Position numbers and translations under genes: made by a program | Shown: positions 35,609 to 44,524 of the stretch, in pieces | Layout of the letters: every line of letters begins with the position of its first letter | Position numbering within the stretch: position 1 is the stretch's first letter | The notes under the pieces: generated by a model | Databases searched by the model: none | What the model was told of the DNA's origin: nothing | What the model saw: the letters and a program-made list of their open reading frames with translations, nothing else | Source of the DNA: JAHCIE01 sp034431435 | GTDB lineage: Bacteria > Chloroflexota > Anaerolineae > Epilineales > JAHCIE01 | Assembly (NCBI GenBank): GCA_034431435.1 | Contig: DAOUDG010000057.1 | Span: forward strand, 49,874-113,873 | Reading direction: 5' to 3' | Length of the DNA stretch: 64,000 nucleotides

Positions 35609-36903
35609 TGACGGGACTTGACTATCTTACCGGGTTGCGCTGTCTGCAGTGTGGGAGAGACTACCCACCCGCCCCGACACGCTATGTGTGCGAGGTGTGC
35701 GGCGACGACGGCACCCTGGATGCCCAATACGACTACCGGCGTATCGCCGCTGATTGGGACCGCGACGCTCTGGCCGCCGACGCCGACCCCGCCATGTGGC
35801 GGTATGCGCCCCTGCTCCCTGTGGCCGCGCCGCCTGCCTACCTGAGCCACTCGCCCCTCGGCTCCAAGCCCTCGACTCTGGCGACGGTCGGCGGTACACC
35901 TCTCATCGCCGCGCCCCGTATCGCGGCCGAGGTAGGCGTGCGCGAGGTGTGGATCAAGGACGATGGGCGTAACCCGACCGGCTCCCTCAAGGACCGCGCC
36001 AGTGCGGTCGCCGTACTCAAGGCGCAGGAGGCAGGGGCGCGGGTGATCACGACGGCCAGCTCTGGCAACGCGGCGGCCGCACTGGCGGGCATGTCGGCGG
36101 CGGTAGGGATGAGGGCTGTCATCTTCGTGCCTGCCACGGCTCCGGCGGCGAAGGTGGCTCAGTTGCTGGTCTTTGGCGCGGACGTGTACCTTGTCGAAGG
36201 GACCTACGACCAGGCCTTCGACCTATGCCTGGCCGCCTCGCGCGAATACGGCTGGTACTGTCGCAACACGGGCTACAACCCCTACACCGTCGAGGGTAAG
36301 AAGACCGTCAGCCTGGAGATCGGCGAGCAATTGGGCTGGCAGGCCCCGGACCGGGTCCTGGTGTCGGTCGGTGACGGCAACATCATCGCCGGCGTGTGGA
36401 AGGGCTTCTATAGCCTGCATCAGCTCGGCTGGATTGAGCGCATGCCCCGTGTCTATGGCATCCAGGCCGCCGGGTCCGACGTGCTGTGCACAGCGTGGGA
36501 GGCGGGGACGGAGACCATCACGCCCATCATCGCGCACACCGTGGCCGATAGTATCTCGGTCGGCCAGCCGCGCGACGCGGTGCGCGCCTTGCGGGCGGTG
36601 CGCGGCACGGCTGGCGAGTACGTGCGGGTCAGCGACGATGAGATTCTGGCCGCTATCCCGGCGCTGGCGCGCGGCGCGGCGGTGTTCGCCGAGCCGTCCG
36701 GCGCGACGGCTTACGCGGGCCTGCGCGCCCTGGCCGCTCTCGGCAAGCTGGACTCTGACGCCCGCATCGTGGTCGTCGCCACGGGCAGCGGCTTGAAGGA
36801 TATCGGATCGGCCATGAAGGCGGTGGGTCAGGCGGCGCGCATCGAACCATCCCTCGGCAGCCTCGACCGCGCCCTGCGGTCGGCGGCGCAGGCAATGGAG
36901 TGA
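35605..36903 (+). CDS. threonine-synthase-like PLP enzyme with zinc ribbon
   Basis: A 432-residue fold-type-II PLP enzyme. An N-terminal zinc ribbon uses Cys13, Cys16, Cys29 and Cys32. The PLP Lys is K129 in NPTGSLKDRAS, and the phosphate loop is TASSGNAAAAL near 149-159. Overall it resembles threonine synthase, but the thrBC context is absent and the gene overlaps the M50 gene and precedes a second PLP enzyme. In a ureide pathway it may be a beta-eliminating lyase on an amino-acid end product, as YgeX (diaminopropionate ammonia-lyase) is in E. coli; true threonine synthesis cannot be ruled out. Confidence 0.82.
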   Translation: MMTGLDYLTGLRCLQCGRDYPPAPTRYVCEVCGDDGTLDAQYDYRRIAADWDRDALAADADPAMWRYAPLLPVAAPPAYLSHSPLGSKPSTLATVGGTPLIAAPRIAAEVGVREVWIKDDGRNPTGSLKDRASAVAVLKAQEAGARVITTASSGNAAAALAGMSAAVGMRAVIFVPATAPAAKVAQLLVFGADVYLVEGTYDQAFDLCLAASREYGWYCRNTGYNPYTVEGKKTVSLEIGEQLGWQAPDRVLVSVGDGNIIAGVWKGFYSLHQLGWIERMPRVYGIQAAGSDVLCTAWEAGTETITPIIAHTVADSISVGQPRDAVRALRAVRGTAGEYVRVSDDEILAAIPALARGAAVFAEPSGATAYAGLRALAALGKLDSDARIVVVATGSGLKDIGSAMKAVGQAARIEPSLGSLDRALRSAAQAME

Positions 36904-36918
36904 AAACTAAGAGGTGGC

Positions 36919-38307
36919 ATGATGACACGAGCGATTCTTGGTCCGACGTTCGAGGAAATGTTGCATCCGCAGAGCATCGACCCGGCGATTCGCGCCCACG
37001 CCGTCGCGGCGATGGCCGATGCGCCCCTCGACCCTATCAACCTATACAACATCACCTGGCGGGGGGCCGACAATCAGATCAAGTACGAGATTCTACCCGA
37101 GGGGCTGACCGGCGTCGATGCGCCTATTGTTGTCCTGTATGGGCGCGACTTCCCAACGGGCGCTCACAAGGTGGGTGCGGCGTATGCCGTGCTGACGGAG
37201 ATGATCCTGTTCGGCCACGTCGACATTGATGAGAATACCGTGGTTTGGCCCAGTACTGGTAACTACGGCATCGGCGGGGCGTGGGTCGGTGGCCGCGTCG
37301 GGGCGAAGTCCATCGTGGTGTTGCCTGAGGGCATGAGCCGCGAGCGGTTCGAGCGCATCGAAAGCTATGGCGCACAGGTCATCAAGACGCCGGGCGTCGA
37401 GTCCAACGTCAAGGAAATCTATGATAAGACGTGGGAGTTGCGCCGCGACCCCAATATTCGTATCCTCAATCAGTTCGAGCAGATGGGCAACTATCGCTTC
37501 CACTACCACGTGACCGGTAACACCATTGTCGAGCTGGCCGCCGAGCTTCAAGCGCGAGGGGTGGGCAATGGTCGCATTGCCGCCTTCTGCTCGGCGATGG
37601 GCAGCTCAGGCACGATTGCAGCGGGGGATCGCATCAAGCAGGTCTTCCCGGAGGCGCGTACCGTGGGCTTGGAGCCGATCCAGTGCCCGACGCTCTATAA
37701 CAATGGCTATGGTGGTCACGACATCCAGGGCATTGGCGACAAGCACGTGACCTGGATTCACAACGTTCTGAGCATGGATGCCATCATGTGCCTCGACGAC
37801 ATCGAGAGCAAGAAGGGCTTGCAGGTGTTGTCCTCGCCGGCCGGCCAGGAGTTGCTCAGCCGTCGCTATGGCGTGGACGAGGCCCAGGCGCAGCAACTGG
37901 GCAGCATCTTCGGCATCTCCGGCGTGTGCAACGTGCTGGGGGCCATCAAGACCGCCAGGCACTACCAGTTGGGCAAGCAGGACGTCATCGTCACCATCTG
38001 CACCGATGCGATCGACCGCTACTACTCGGTCATGGATGCGATGGCGGAGCGCTACGGCGCTATCGACGAGGCGCGCGGCACGGCCTACGTGGAGGGCATC
38101 TTCCACGGCGCGAAGACCGACTGGATCAAGGATGGCACACCTGACATGCGCCGCCAGTGGCACAATCTCAAGTACTATACCTGGGTGGAGCAGCAGGGCA
38201 AGACGGTCGAGGAACTCGACGCACAGAAGGACCCGGCATGGTGGATTCAGCACCAGCAGCTCATCCCGGAACAGGATGCCCGCATCAAGGCGGCGCGGGA
38301 GGCGTGA
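36919..38307 (+). CDS. fold-type-II PLP-dependent lyase, cysteine-synthase-like
   Basis: A 462-residue enzyme. The PLP Lys appears to be K84 in PTGAHKVGAAY; STGNYGIGGAW near 112-122 binds the substrate carboxylate and CSAMGSSGTIAAG near 222-234 is the phosphate-binding loop. An extra C-terminal region of about 70 residues (HNLKYYTWVEQQ onward) exceeds ordinary cysteine synthases. It follows the threonine-synthase-like gene by 15 bases with AAGAGGTGG as ribosome site. I place it in the PLP lyase group that could do the YgeX step; substrate not deducible. Confidence 0.8.
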   Translation: MMTRAILGPTFEEMLHPQSIDPAIRAHAVAAMADAPLDPINLYNITWRGADNQIKYEILPEGLTGVDAPIVVLYGRDFPTGAHKVGAAYAVLTEMILFGHVDIDENTVVWPSTGNYGIGGAWVGGRVGAKSIVVLPEGMSRERFERIESYGAQVIKTPGVESNVKEIYDKTWELRRDPNIRILNQFEQMGNYRFHYHVTGNTIVELAAELQARGVGNGRIAAFCSAMGSSGTIAAGDRIKQVFPEARTVGLEPIQCPTLYNNGYGGHDIQGIGDKHVTWIHNVLSMDAIMCLDDIESKKGLQVLSSPAGQELLSRRYGVDEAQAQQLGSIFGISGVCNVLGAIKTARHYQLGKQDVIVTICTDAIDRYYSVMDAMAERYGAIDEARGTAYVEGIFHGAKTDWIKDGTPDMRRQWHNLKYYTWVEQQGKTVEELDAQKDPAWWIQHQQLIPEQDARIKAAREA

Positions 38308-38391
38308 AACGTGAGACGTGAGACGTGAGAAGAGTGATTGGCCCTCAGGCATTGGAGATTGATGGTCCTTACGCCTCGCGTTTCACGCCTC
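38299..38391. repeat. dispersed inverted repeat overlapping a stop codon
   Basis: GAGGCGTGAAACG at 38299-38311 is inverted exactly as CGTTTCACGCCTC at 38379-38391. Between them are GTGAGAC repeats. The left arm includes the last codons and TGA of the PLP lyase. Confidence 0.7.
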
Positions 38392-38445
38392 ACTGGCGCG
38401 ATAGGTGTCGATAGCGAGAACGAGTTACGGCCGAAGGAGGGACTC

Positions 38446-39849
38446 ATGGCGACACTCAGGCCGCTGCACGAGGGGGCGAAAATCGAGGCGGCGGAGGATT
38501 CCGGTGCGTACTTCCGTTACATGGCGGACTTCATTGGCTTTGGGCCGGAGGATGTTGAGGCCATCAAGCAATCGCGGCCGATCATCGAGAAGCATCTGCC
38601 CGACATCATCGACGGGTTCTACACCCACCTGTTGCGTTACCCACCGACGCGCAAGTTCTTCCTCAAGACCGACGGCAGCATCGATGAGCCGTATCTTGAG
38701 CTGCGGATGCGCCATCAGGCCAACTTCTGGCTGCGCACGTGCGACGGTGTCTTCGACGAGGAGTATGCCCGCTATCTGGACTACGTGGGCCGCGCCCACA
38801 CCTCGCGGGGTGCGGACCCGCGTATCTATGTCGCCGAGCGCTATGTCATCGGCCAGGTAGGCTTCGTGGCGCATGCTGTTCAGCGCGCCATCAGCCTGGA
38901 CTTGCGCGAGTACCCCGAGGTCGAGGAGAAGACGGCCGAGGCGTGGAACAAGCTGATGATGGTCGTGCTGGAGATGCTGGCCCGCGCCTACGGCCACGAG
39001 AAGGAGCCGGAGGATTTCGACCCCGTGACGCCGATCGATGACGCTCAGGTGCGCCGCCTGTCGGAGGAGGCGTATCGATTGGAGCATGACAAGGACCAGG
39101 TTGTCCCGCGTCACGCCGTGCCGCTGGCGCACGTGCAAGACATCCCTGAGGGGGAGCGGAAGCTGTTCCAGGTCGAGGGGTTGTCCATCGGCGTCTTCCA
39201 CCACAACGGCCAGTGGTATGCTCTGCGGAATAGCTGCCTGCATCGCGGCGGCCCCGTGTGCACCGGCGCGCTCAAGGGTGACACGCTGACGTGCCCGTGG
39301 CACGGCTTCCAATATAACGTGACCACCGGCCAGCTCCTCACCGACCCCAACGCGCGCCTGGACACGTATCCTGTGCAAATCGACAACGGTCATGTCGAGG
39401 TGATGCTGCCCGACCGGGCTGCTGCCCCGCCGCCGGGCGAGCCGCCCGCGCCGATGCCGTCGGTAGCTGCGGCTTCGCCTGCGACCGTCCCGGCTCCGCC
39501 CGCGCCGGCCGCTACCACTCCGGCCGCCGAGGCGCACGTCATGCAGCGCAATGAGTTTGCCGTCGCCGACCTCCCGCCCGGCTCCATCACCCTCGTTACC
39601 GTGGACGGCAAGGACGTGGCTGTCTACAACTGCGGCGGGGCCATCTACGCCACGGCCGACGCCTGCACCCATGCCGATGGCCCCCTCAGCGCGGGTGAGC
39701 TGAGCGACTGCATCGTCACCTGTCCCATACACGACTCCCAGTTCGATGTGCGCGACGGCAGCGTCGTGCGCGGCCCGGCCGACAAGCCGGTCGCCACCTA
39801 CAAGGTAACCATCACTGACGGCGTTGGCCACGTCGAGGCGAAGGCGTAG
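38446..39849 (+). CDS. protoglobin fused to two Rieske [2Fe-2S] domains
   Basis: A 467-residue soluble protein with an unusual architecture. Residues about 18-190 are a globin of the protoglobin/globin-sensor type, with the likely proximal haem His118 in GRAHTSRGADPRIY. Rieske domain 1 (about 222-322) has C264-x-H266 and C283-x2-H286. A Pro/Ala linker spans about 325-364. Rieske domain 2 (about 365-465) has C407-x-H409 and C426-x2-H429. All cluster ligands are present. GAAGGAGGG precedes ATG 38446. The protein could pass electrons between ferredoxin-like clusters and a haem that binds O2 or NO. Ferredoxin for an oxygenase, or an NO/O2-responsive redox switch, are both possible. Confidence 0.88.
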   Translation: MATLRPLHEGAKIEAAEDSGAYFRYMADFIGFGPEDVEAIKQSRPIIEKHLPDIIDGFYTHLLRYPPTRKFFLKTDGSIDEPYLELRMRHQANFWLRTCDGVFDEEYARYLDYVGRAHTSRGADPRIYVAERYVIGQVGFVAHAVQRAISLDLREYPEVEEKTAEAWNKLMMVVLEMLARAYGHEKEPEDFDPVTPIDDAQVRRLSEEAYRLEHDKDQVVPRHAVPLAHVQDIPEGERKLFQVEGLSIGVFHHNGQWYALRNSCLHRGGPVCTGALKGDTLTCPWHGFQYNVTTGQLLTDPNARLDTYPVQIDNGHVEVMLPDRAAAPPPGEPPAPMPSVAAASPATVPAPPAPAATTPAAEAHVMQRNEFAVADLPPGSITLVTVDGKDVAVYNCGGAIYATADACTHADGPLSAGELSDCIVTCPIHDSQFDVRDGSVVRGPADKPVATYKVTITDGVGHVEAKA

Positions 39850-39856
39850 CCGTAGG

Positions 39857-39869
39857 GACCTGACAGGTC
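39857..39869. repeat. GACCTGACAGGTC palindrome
   Basis: A 13-base palindrome-like element in the gap after the globin-Rieske gene, sharing GACCTGACAG with the hairpin at 5574-5607. The rest of the 123-base gap holds no recognisable gene. Confidence 0.5.
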
Positions 39870-39972
39870 GTTGAGACGTGGGCAAGCGCGCTGACGGCGC
39901 AGGCTGATTGGGGCAGTATTGCCCCGCGCCCTCCCTCGCTGCGTTCGACGCTTCAGGCGTGAAGGAGCATCA

Positions 39973-40863
39973 ATGAGCAAGCTCTACGGCGGCATTGAGG
40001 GCGGCGGCACGAAATTCGTGTGCGCCGTCGGCACAGGCCCGGAGGATATCCGCGCCGAGACCCGCTTTCCGACCACTACCCCCGACGAAACACTGGGGCG
40101 GGCGATTGCCTTCTTCCAGGAGCAGCATGCAGTCACGCCGCTGGCGTCCATCGGCATCGGGTCTTTCGGGCCGGTTGACCTGCGGCCCGGTTCACCCAGC
40201 TGGGGCTACATTACGACCACGCCAAAACCCCATTGGCCCCATACTGACGTGGCGGGCACGGTGGGACGCGCGCTAGGTCTGCCGGTCGCCTTCGATACCG
40301 ATGTCAACGGCGCGGCTCTTGGCGAAGGGCGCTGGGGGGCGGCGCAGGGGCTGGATACGTTCATCTACCTCACCATCGGCACCGGCGTCGGCGGCGGTGG
40401 CATGGTTGGAGGGCGGCTGATGCATGGCCTGGTCCATCCGGAGATGGGCCACATACTCATTCCCCACGATCGGGAGGCTGACCCATATCCGGGGCGGTGC
40501 CCCTATCACGGCGACTGCTTCGAGGGGCTGGCGGCTGGCCCCGCACTAGAGGGGCGCTGGGGCGCGCGCGCCGAGACGCTGCCCGCCGACCACCCCGCCT
40601 GGGCGCTGGAGGCGAAGTATCTGGCGGATGCGCTCGTCACCTTCATCACGACTCTTTCCCCGCAGCGCATCATCATCGGTGGCGGCGTCATGTCCCAGCC
40701 ACAGATGTTTCCCATGCTGCGCGAGATGACCCGCGCCCGTCTCAATGGCTACGTCCAGGACGCCGCCATCACCGAGCGCATCGACGAGTATATCGTGCCG
40801 CCCGCGCTAGGCGGGCGGGCCGGTGTGCTTGGCGCGATTGCCCTCGCGGAGATGGTGGCGTAG
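39973..40863 (+). CDS. ROK-family sugar kinase, fructokinase-like
   Basis: A 296-residue kinase. Phosphate loop GGIEGGGTKFVCAVG near 5-19; catalytic Asp in FDTDVNGAALGE near 115; a zinc site formed by His and Cys residues in HPEMGHILIPHDREADPYPGRCPYHGDCFEGLAAG near 156-190, the fructokinase-type ROK pattern. GAAGGAG precedes ATG 39973. No link to purine breakdown is evident; it could be a lodger. Confidence 0.88.
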   Translation: MSKLYGGIEGGGTKFVCAVGTGPEDIRAETRFPTTTPDETLGRAIAFFQEQHAVTPLASIGIGSFGPVDLRPGSPSWGYITTTPKPHWPHTDVAGTVGRALGLPVAFDTDVNGAALGEGRWGAAQGLDTFIYLTIGTGVGGGGMVGGRLMHGLVHPEMGHILIPHDREADPYPGRCPYHGDCFEGLAAGPALEGRWGARAETLPADHPAWALEAKYLADALVTFITTLSPQRIIIGGGVMSQPQMFPMLREMTRARLNGYVQDAAITERIDEYIVPPALGGRAGVLGAIALAEMVA

Positions 40864-40878
40864 GGGTGAGGCTATGCA

Positions 40879-40907
40879 TTGCGACCACCTTCCGCCCGTG
40901 CTACAAT
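40879..40907 (+). promoter_or_regulatory. sigma-70-type promoter for ssnA and the F420 genes
   Basis: TTGCGA at 40879-40884, 17-base spacer, TACAAT at 40902-40907. The predicted start near 40914 leaves a leader of about 34 bases to ssnA. Confidence 0.72.
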
Positions 40908-40947
40908 TCAGTTCGCTGTGGGCCGCGATGCCCACCAGGAGCCAGTC

Positions 40948-42282
40948 ATGCTCATCACCCATGGTTGTGTCGTAACGTTCGACCAGCCTGACTCGGTCAT
41001 CGTCGACGGTGCGATCCTCATCGCCGGCGATACCATCGCCGCTGTCGGCTCGACCGCTGACCTGACGGCGCGCTATCCGGAGGCCGAGCGCCTGGATGTG
41101 GGCGGCAAGCTGGTCTTGCCGGGCCAGATATGCGCTCACACCCATTTCTACGGCGCGTACGCTCGTGGCCTTGCCATCCCCGGCCCGGCCCCCAAGGACT
41201 TCCCTGAGATTCTCGCCCGCCTGTGGTGGCAGCTCGATAAGGCGCTGACGCTGGAGGATGTCTATCACAGCGCGCTGGTGTGCCTGGTTGATGCCGTGCG
41301 CCACGGCACGACGACCCTGGTCGATCATCATGCCAGCCCCAATGCCATCGACGGCTCGCTCGACCGCATCGCCGATGCTGTGCGCGAGGCAGGCCTGCGC
41401 GCTGCGCTGTGTTACGAGGTGACCGACCGCGACGGGCCAGAGCGCGCCGAGGCGGGCATCCGCGAGAATGTGCGTTTCATTGACAAGGCGCGCCGCGAGG
41501 GTGGGCCGCAGCTGGCCGGCCTGTTCGGCCTGCACGCCGGGCTGACCCTTTCTGATGAGACGCTGGAACGCTGCCGCGCGGCTAACCCGGCCGGCGTTGG
41601 GTTCCACATCCACGCCGCCGAAGGTCCGGCCGATCAGGAGCACGCCCTGGCTCGCTATGGGCAACGGGCCATCGACCGGCTGGCGACGCGCGGTATCCTG
41701 GGGCCGAGCGCCATCGTGGCGCATGCCATCAGCATCGACGCCTGGGAGATGGCGCAACTCCGCGATAGCCAGACGTGGGTCAGCCACCAGCCGCGCTCCA
41801 ACATGAACAATGCGGTTGGTGTAGCCGCTGTGCCGGCGATGCTGCGCGGTGGGATGAAGGTTGTGCTGGGCAACGATGGCTTCTCGAACGACATGTTCAC
41901 TGAGATGAAGTTTGCCTACCTGCTGCACAAGTCCTACACCGGCGACCCGCGGGTGATGGGCGGCTACGATGTCATGGACGTGGCGGTGCGGAACAATGCC
42001 GCCCTGGCTGAGTCCCTGTTTGGCGCTCCCCTGGGGCGACTGGCCCCTGGCGCGCTCGCCGATGTGATTGTCCTTGACTACTACCCGTTCACGCCGCTGA
42101 CGGCGGGCAACGTACCGTGGCATCTCCTGTTCGGCTTCGATGGCGGCCACGTTACCCATACCATCGCAGGTGGGCGACTGCTCATGAAAGACCGCGAGCT
42201 GCTGACGCTCGACGAAGAAGCCATTATGACGCGAGCGTTGGAACGCGCTCCGGGCGTGTGGCAGCGCTTCGCGGGTACATAG
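40948..42282 (+). CDS. ssnA: SsnA aminohydrolase
   Basis: A 444-residue amidohydrolase. The CAHTHFYGAYARG (His64, His66) and LWWQLDKALTLEDVYHSALVC segments, with VDHHASPNAIDGSL near 127-140, match E. coli SsnA closely; the metal set is completed by HIHAAEG near 215 and the Asp in GNDGFSND near 310. SsnA is part of the anaerobic purine pathway, probably removing an amino group or opening a ring. CCAGGAG precedes ATG 40948; an upstream extension is rejected because it would cross the promoter. It is a second aminohydrolase beside the 8-oxoguanine-type enzyme at 19817. Confidence 0.92.
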   Translation: MLITHGCVVTFDQPDSVIVDGAILIAGDTIAAVGSTADLTARYPEAERLDVGGKLVLPGQICAHTHFYGAYARGLAIPGPAPKDFPEILARLWWQLDKALTLEDVYHSALVCLVDAVRHGTTTLVDHHASPNAIDGSLDRIADAVREAGLRAALCYEVTDRDGPERAEAGIRENVRFIDKARREGGPQLAGLFGLHAGLTLSDETLERCRAANPAGVGFHIHAAEGPADQEHALARYGQRAIDRLATRGILGPSAIVAHAISIDAWEMAQLRDSQTWVSHQPRSNMNNAVGVAAVPAMLRGGMKVVLGNDGFSNDMFTEMKFAYLLHKSYTGDPRVMGGYDVMDVAVRNNAALAESLFGAPLGRLAPGALADVIVLDYYPFTPLTAGNVPWHLLFGFDGGHVTHTIAGGRLLMKDRELLTLDEEAIMTRALERAPGVWQRFAGT

Positions 42283-42285
42283 GCT

Positions 42286-42915
42286 GTGTTTGACCAGGTC
42301 TACGACACGCTTCAGTGGACCGGCGCGCGCCACCAGATTACGGCTTGTAAGGGCAGCGGCCTCTTTGAGCCGCCCGCGCACGGGCTGGCGCCGGTCGAGT
42401 TCATACGCACGTGTCGGCGCGGCTACTATTGTCGCTACGCGGTCGAGGATGGCCGGTTGTTCCTCACTGAGGTCCACGTGGGGCTGGACGGGCCGGCGGA
42501 GGCGGCGGCCATGGCGGGCGATGGCCCACTGCTGTTCGGACGCGCTCCGCGCCGCTATATGATGTACGCCTACCGCCTCGGCGATGTCAGCGACGGTCAG
42601 ATGGGACGCACCAGCCTCGAGTCGCCCGACTGGGTCTATCGGGACTTGCATGAGCCGCTCGCGTTCACGGGTGGGTTGGTGGTGGCGGTAGACACGGTGG
42701 CCGACCTCTACCCATATTCGGGGGCGCGTCCCGGCTATGTCTTCGCGTCGGTAAGTGAGTTGGTGTTCGATGGGGGTCGTATAGCCCACCACATCGACCA
42801 CTCGGCAACAATGGCAGGATTGCGCAACGGTCTGGCGCGGCGCGACGGTGAGGTTGGGTCGCCGTGGCGGCAGTGGCTGGTGGCGCGAGGCTACGAACCA
42901 GACGCCTCAACGTGA
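42286..42915 (+). CDS. hypothetical protein between ssnA and the F420 reductase
   Basis: A 209-residue soluble protein from GTG 42286, three bases after ssnA. Two Cys (CKGSG, RTCRRGYYCRY) lie near the N-terminus and aromatic residues are frequent (RRYMMYAYRLG, DWVYRDLHEPLAF). No signal, membrane span or family I recognise. Tight coupling to ssnA suggests a part in the same step. Confidence 0.72.
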   Translation: MFDQVYDTLQWTGARHQITACKGSGLFEPPAHGLAPVEFIRTCRRGYYCRYAVEDGRLFLTEVHVGLDGPAEAAAMAGDGPLLFGRAPRRYMMYAYRLGDVSDGQMGRTSLESPDWVYRDLHEPLAFTGGLVVAVDTVADLYPYSGARPGYVFASVSELVFDGGRIAHHIDHSATMAGLRNGLARRDGEVGSPWRQWLVARGYEPDAST

Positions 42916-42959
42916 ATCAAGTATCATCAATATATCTCGCGCTTCGCAAAGGAAGATCT

Positions 42960-43631
42960 ATGACTAAGGAGACGATTGCGATTCTGGGGGGCACGGGGCC
43001 GGAGGGCGCCGGGCTGGCTATGCGTTGGGCTGCGGTGGGCTATCCGATCCTCATCGGGTCGCGCGACTCCGCCCGCGCTGAGGCGACGGCGGCTGAGCTG
43101 CGGTCCAAAGTTCCCGGCGGCCATATTGGCGGCGCGATGAACCGCGAGGTGGCCGAAAATGCCGATCTCGTGGTGCTCACGACGCCCTACGCCGGACAGG
43201 CTCCCATCCTGGCCGATGTCGCCCCTGCCTTGCAAGGCAAGATTCTGGTAACCGCCGTGGTGCCGCTCGACCCGGCCGCCAAGCGTCGCGTGCCCAACAT
43301 GCCTGACGGCCCGGCCGCCGTGCAGGCGCAGCAACAAGTGGGCGAGGGTGTCAGAGTAGTGGCGGCCTTCCAGAATGTGGGGGCGCACCAGTTGCAGGAC
43401 CCCGACGCTGAGGTGGACTGCGACGTGCTGGTGTGCGGCGACGACCGCGCCGCGAAGGATGCGGTGATTGCGCTGGCCGAGGCGGGCGGGATGCGCGCCT
43501 GGGATGCGGGCGGCCTGGCGAACGCTCTGATTCCGGAGGGGCTGACGGCCGTGCTTATCAACATTAACATTCGCTACAAGAGCAAGGGGGCGGGGGTTCG
43601 GATCAGCAATGTCAACCCGCCCGCCGCGTGA
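42960..43631 (+). CDS. npdG: NADPH:F420 oxidoreductase-like protein (NpdG family)
   Basis: A 223-residue protein close to the usual NpdG length. The N-terminal NADP-binding motif is ILGGTGPEGAGLAMRWA near 7-23, and IGSRD near 31-35 supplies a Ser/Arg pair that recognises the NADP 2'-phosphate. AFQNVGAHQLQDP near 122-134 matches the F420-binding region of archaeal and actinobacterial Fno/NpdG. ATG 42960 follows AAAGGAAG. Its role would be to pass hydride between NADPH and F420 for the LLM enzyme at 45334. Confidence 0.86.
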   Translation: MTKETIAILGGTGPEGAGLAMRWAAVGYPILIGSRDSARAEATAAELRSKVPGGHIGGAMNREVAENADLVVLTTPYAGQAPILADVAPALQGKILVTAVVPLDPAAKRRVPNMPDGPAAVQAQQQVGEGVRVVAAFQNVGAHQLQDPDAEVDCDVLVCGDDRAAKDAVIALAEAGGMRAWDAGGLANALIPEGLTAVLININIRYKSKGAGVRISNVNPPAA

Positions 43632-44524
43632 CTGTGCGCTATCGCCCCTACGCTGACGACCGCGACCGCGAGCGGATGATCGCGCTGGCGTCGACGATGA
43701 TTCGCGATGCAGCCGAGCGTAGCTTCTTCCATCCGGGGGACGTGCTGTGGGGGATGTACCAGAATAGCCTGTTCGACCCCACCGCCAGCATTGGCCTGTG
43801 GGAGACGGACGCAGGTGAGCTGGCTGCCTTCAGCTGGGATGACCGCCATGGGCTGGCGGTCCAGGTGGGGCCACTGGCCCTGGCGGACGACACGCTCCTG
43901 GCCGAGATGCTCGACTGGGGCGAGGCGCGGGCACGGGCACAGGAGGGCGACGGGCGCGTGGTGCGCGTCAGTGTCCGGGACCGCGACACGCCGCTGTTGC
44001 GCCTGGTCGAGGCGCGAGGCTACACCGACGCGGGTAACCCGATGCTGTATCTGACCCGCAGCCTGGACGATCCCATTCCTGACGCGCTGTCCCCCGAGTT
44101 CGTGGTGCGGGCGGTGCAAGGTGGGGTCGAGGACGAGGCGCGGGTTGCTATCCACCGCGAGGTATGGCATCCGTCGCGGGTGACGCTGGAGGCGTACCGC
44201 CGCCTGCGAACGATTCCCCGCTACCGGTCCGACCTGGACCTGGTGGCCGTCGCGCCATCGGGCGAGTTCGCCGCCTATTGTATCTGCTGGCTCGACTCAG
44301 GCAGCGAAACCGGTGAGTTCGAGCCGGTCGGGACGCGGGCCGCCTATCGCCGGCGCGGCGCGGGGCGGGCCGTGATGCTCGAAGGGCTGCGACGGCTGCA
44401 GGCTCTCGGCGCGCGCACGGCCATGGTCTATTCGGCCGAGGCCAATGTCGCGTCGACCGGCCTCTATCAGTCGGTGGGGTTTCGGCCCATAGGCCGGGAC
44501 CTGACCTATGCAAAGAAAGTCTAG
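43628..44524 (+). CDS. tandem GNAT-like acetyltransferase
   Basis: A 298-residue protein. The C-terminal half has the acetyl-CoA loop PVGTRAAYRRRGAGRAVMLEGLRRL near 232-256 and TGLYQSVGFRPIG near 278-290; the N-terminal half is a diverged GNAT. GTG overlaps the npdG stop. Acceptor unknown. Confidence 0.78.
   Translation: MTVRYRPYADDRDRERMIALASTMIRDAAERSFFHPGDVLWGMYQNSLFDPTASIGLWETDAGELAAFSWDDRHGLAVQVGPLALADDTLLAEMLDWGEARARAQEGDGRVVRVSVRDRDTPLLRLVEARGYTDAGNPMLYLTRSLDDPIPDALSPEFVVRAVQGGVEDEARVAIHREVWHPSRVTLEAYRRLRTIPRYRSDLDLVAVAPSGEFAAYCICWLDSGSETGEFEPVGTRAAYRRRGAGRAVMLEGLRRLQALGARTAMVYSAEANVASTGLYQSVGFRPIGRDLTYAKKV

Noticed and set aside
38425..39885. 486-codon - strand frame opposite the globin-Rieske gene
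   Set aside because: The + strand encodes all haem and cluster ligands; the antisense product has no motif.
40807..42801. 664-codon open frame on the - strand opposite ssnA
   Set aside because: It mirrors ssnA and the next gene; the + strand product has full family motifs, while the antisense protein is Arg/His-rich with no recognisable motif. High GC makes long antisense frames common.
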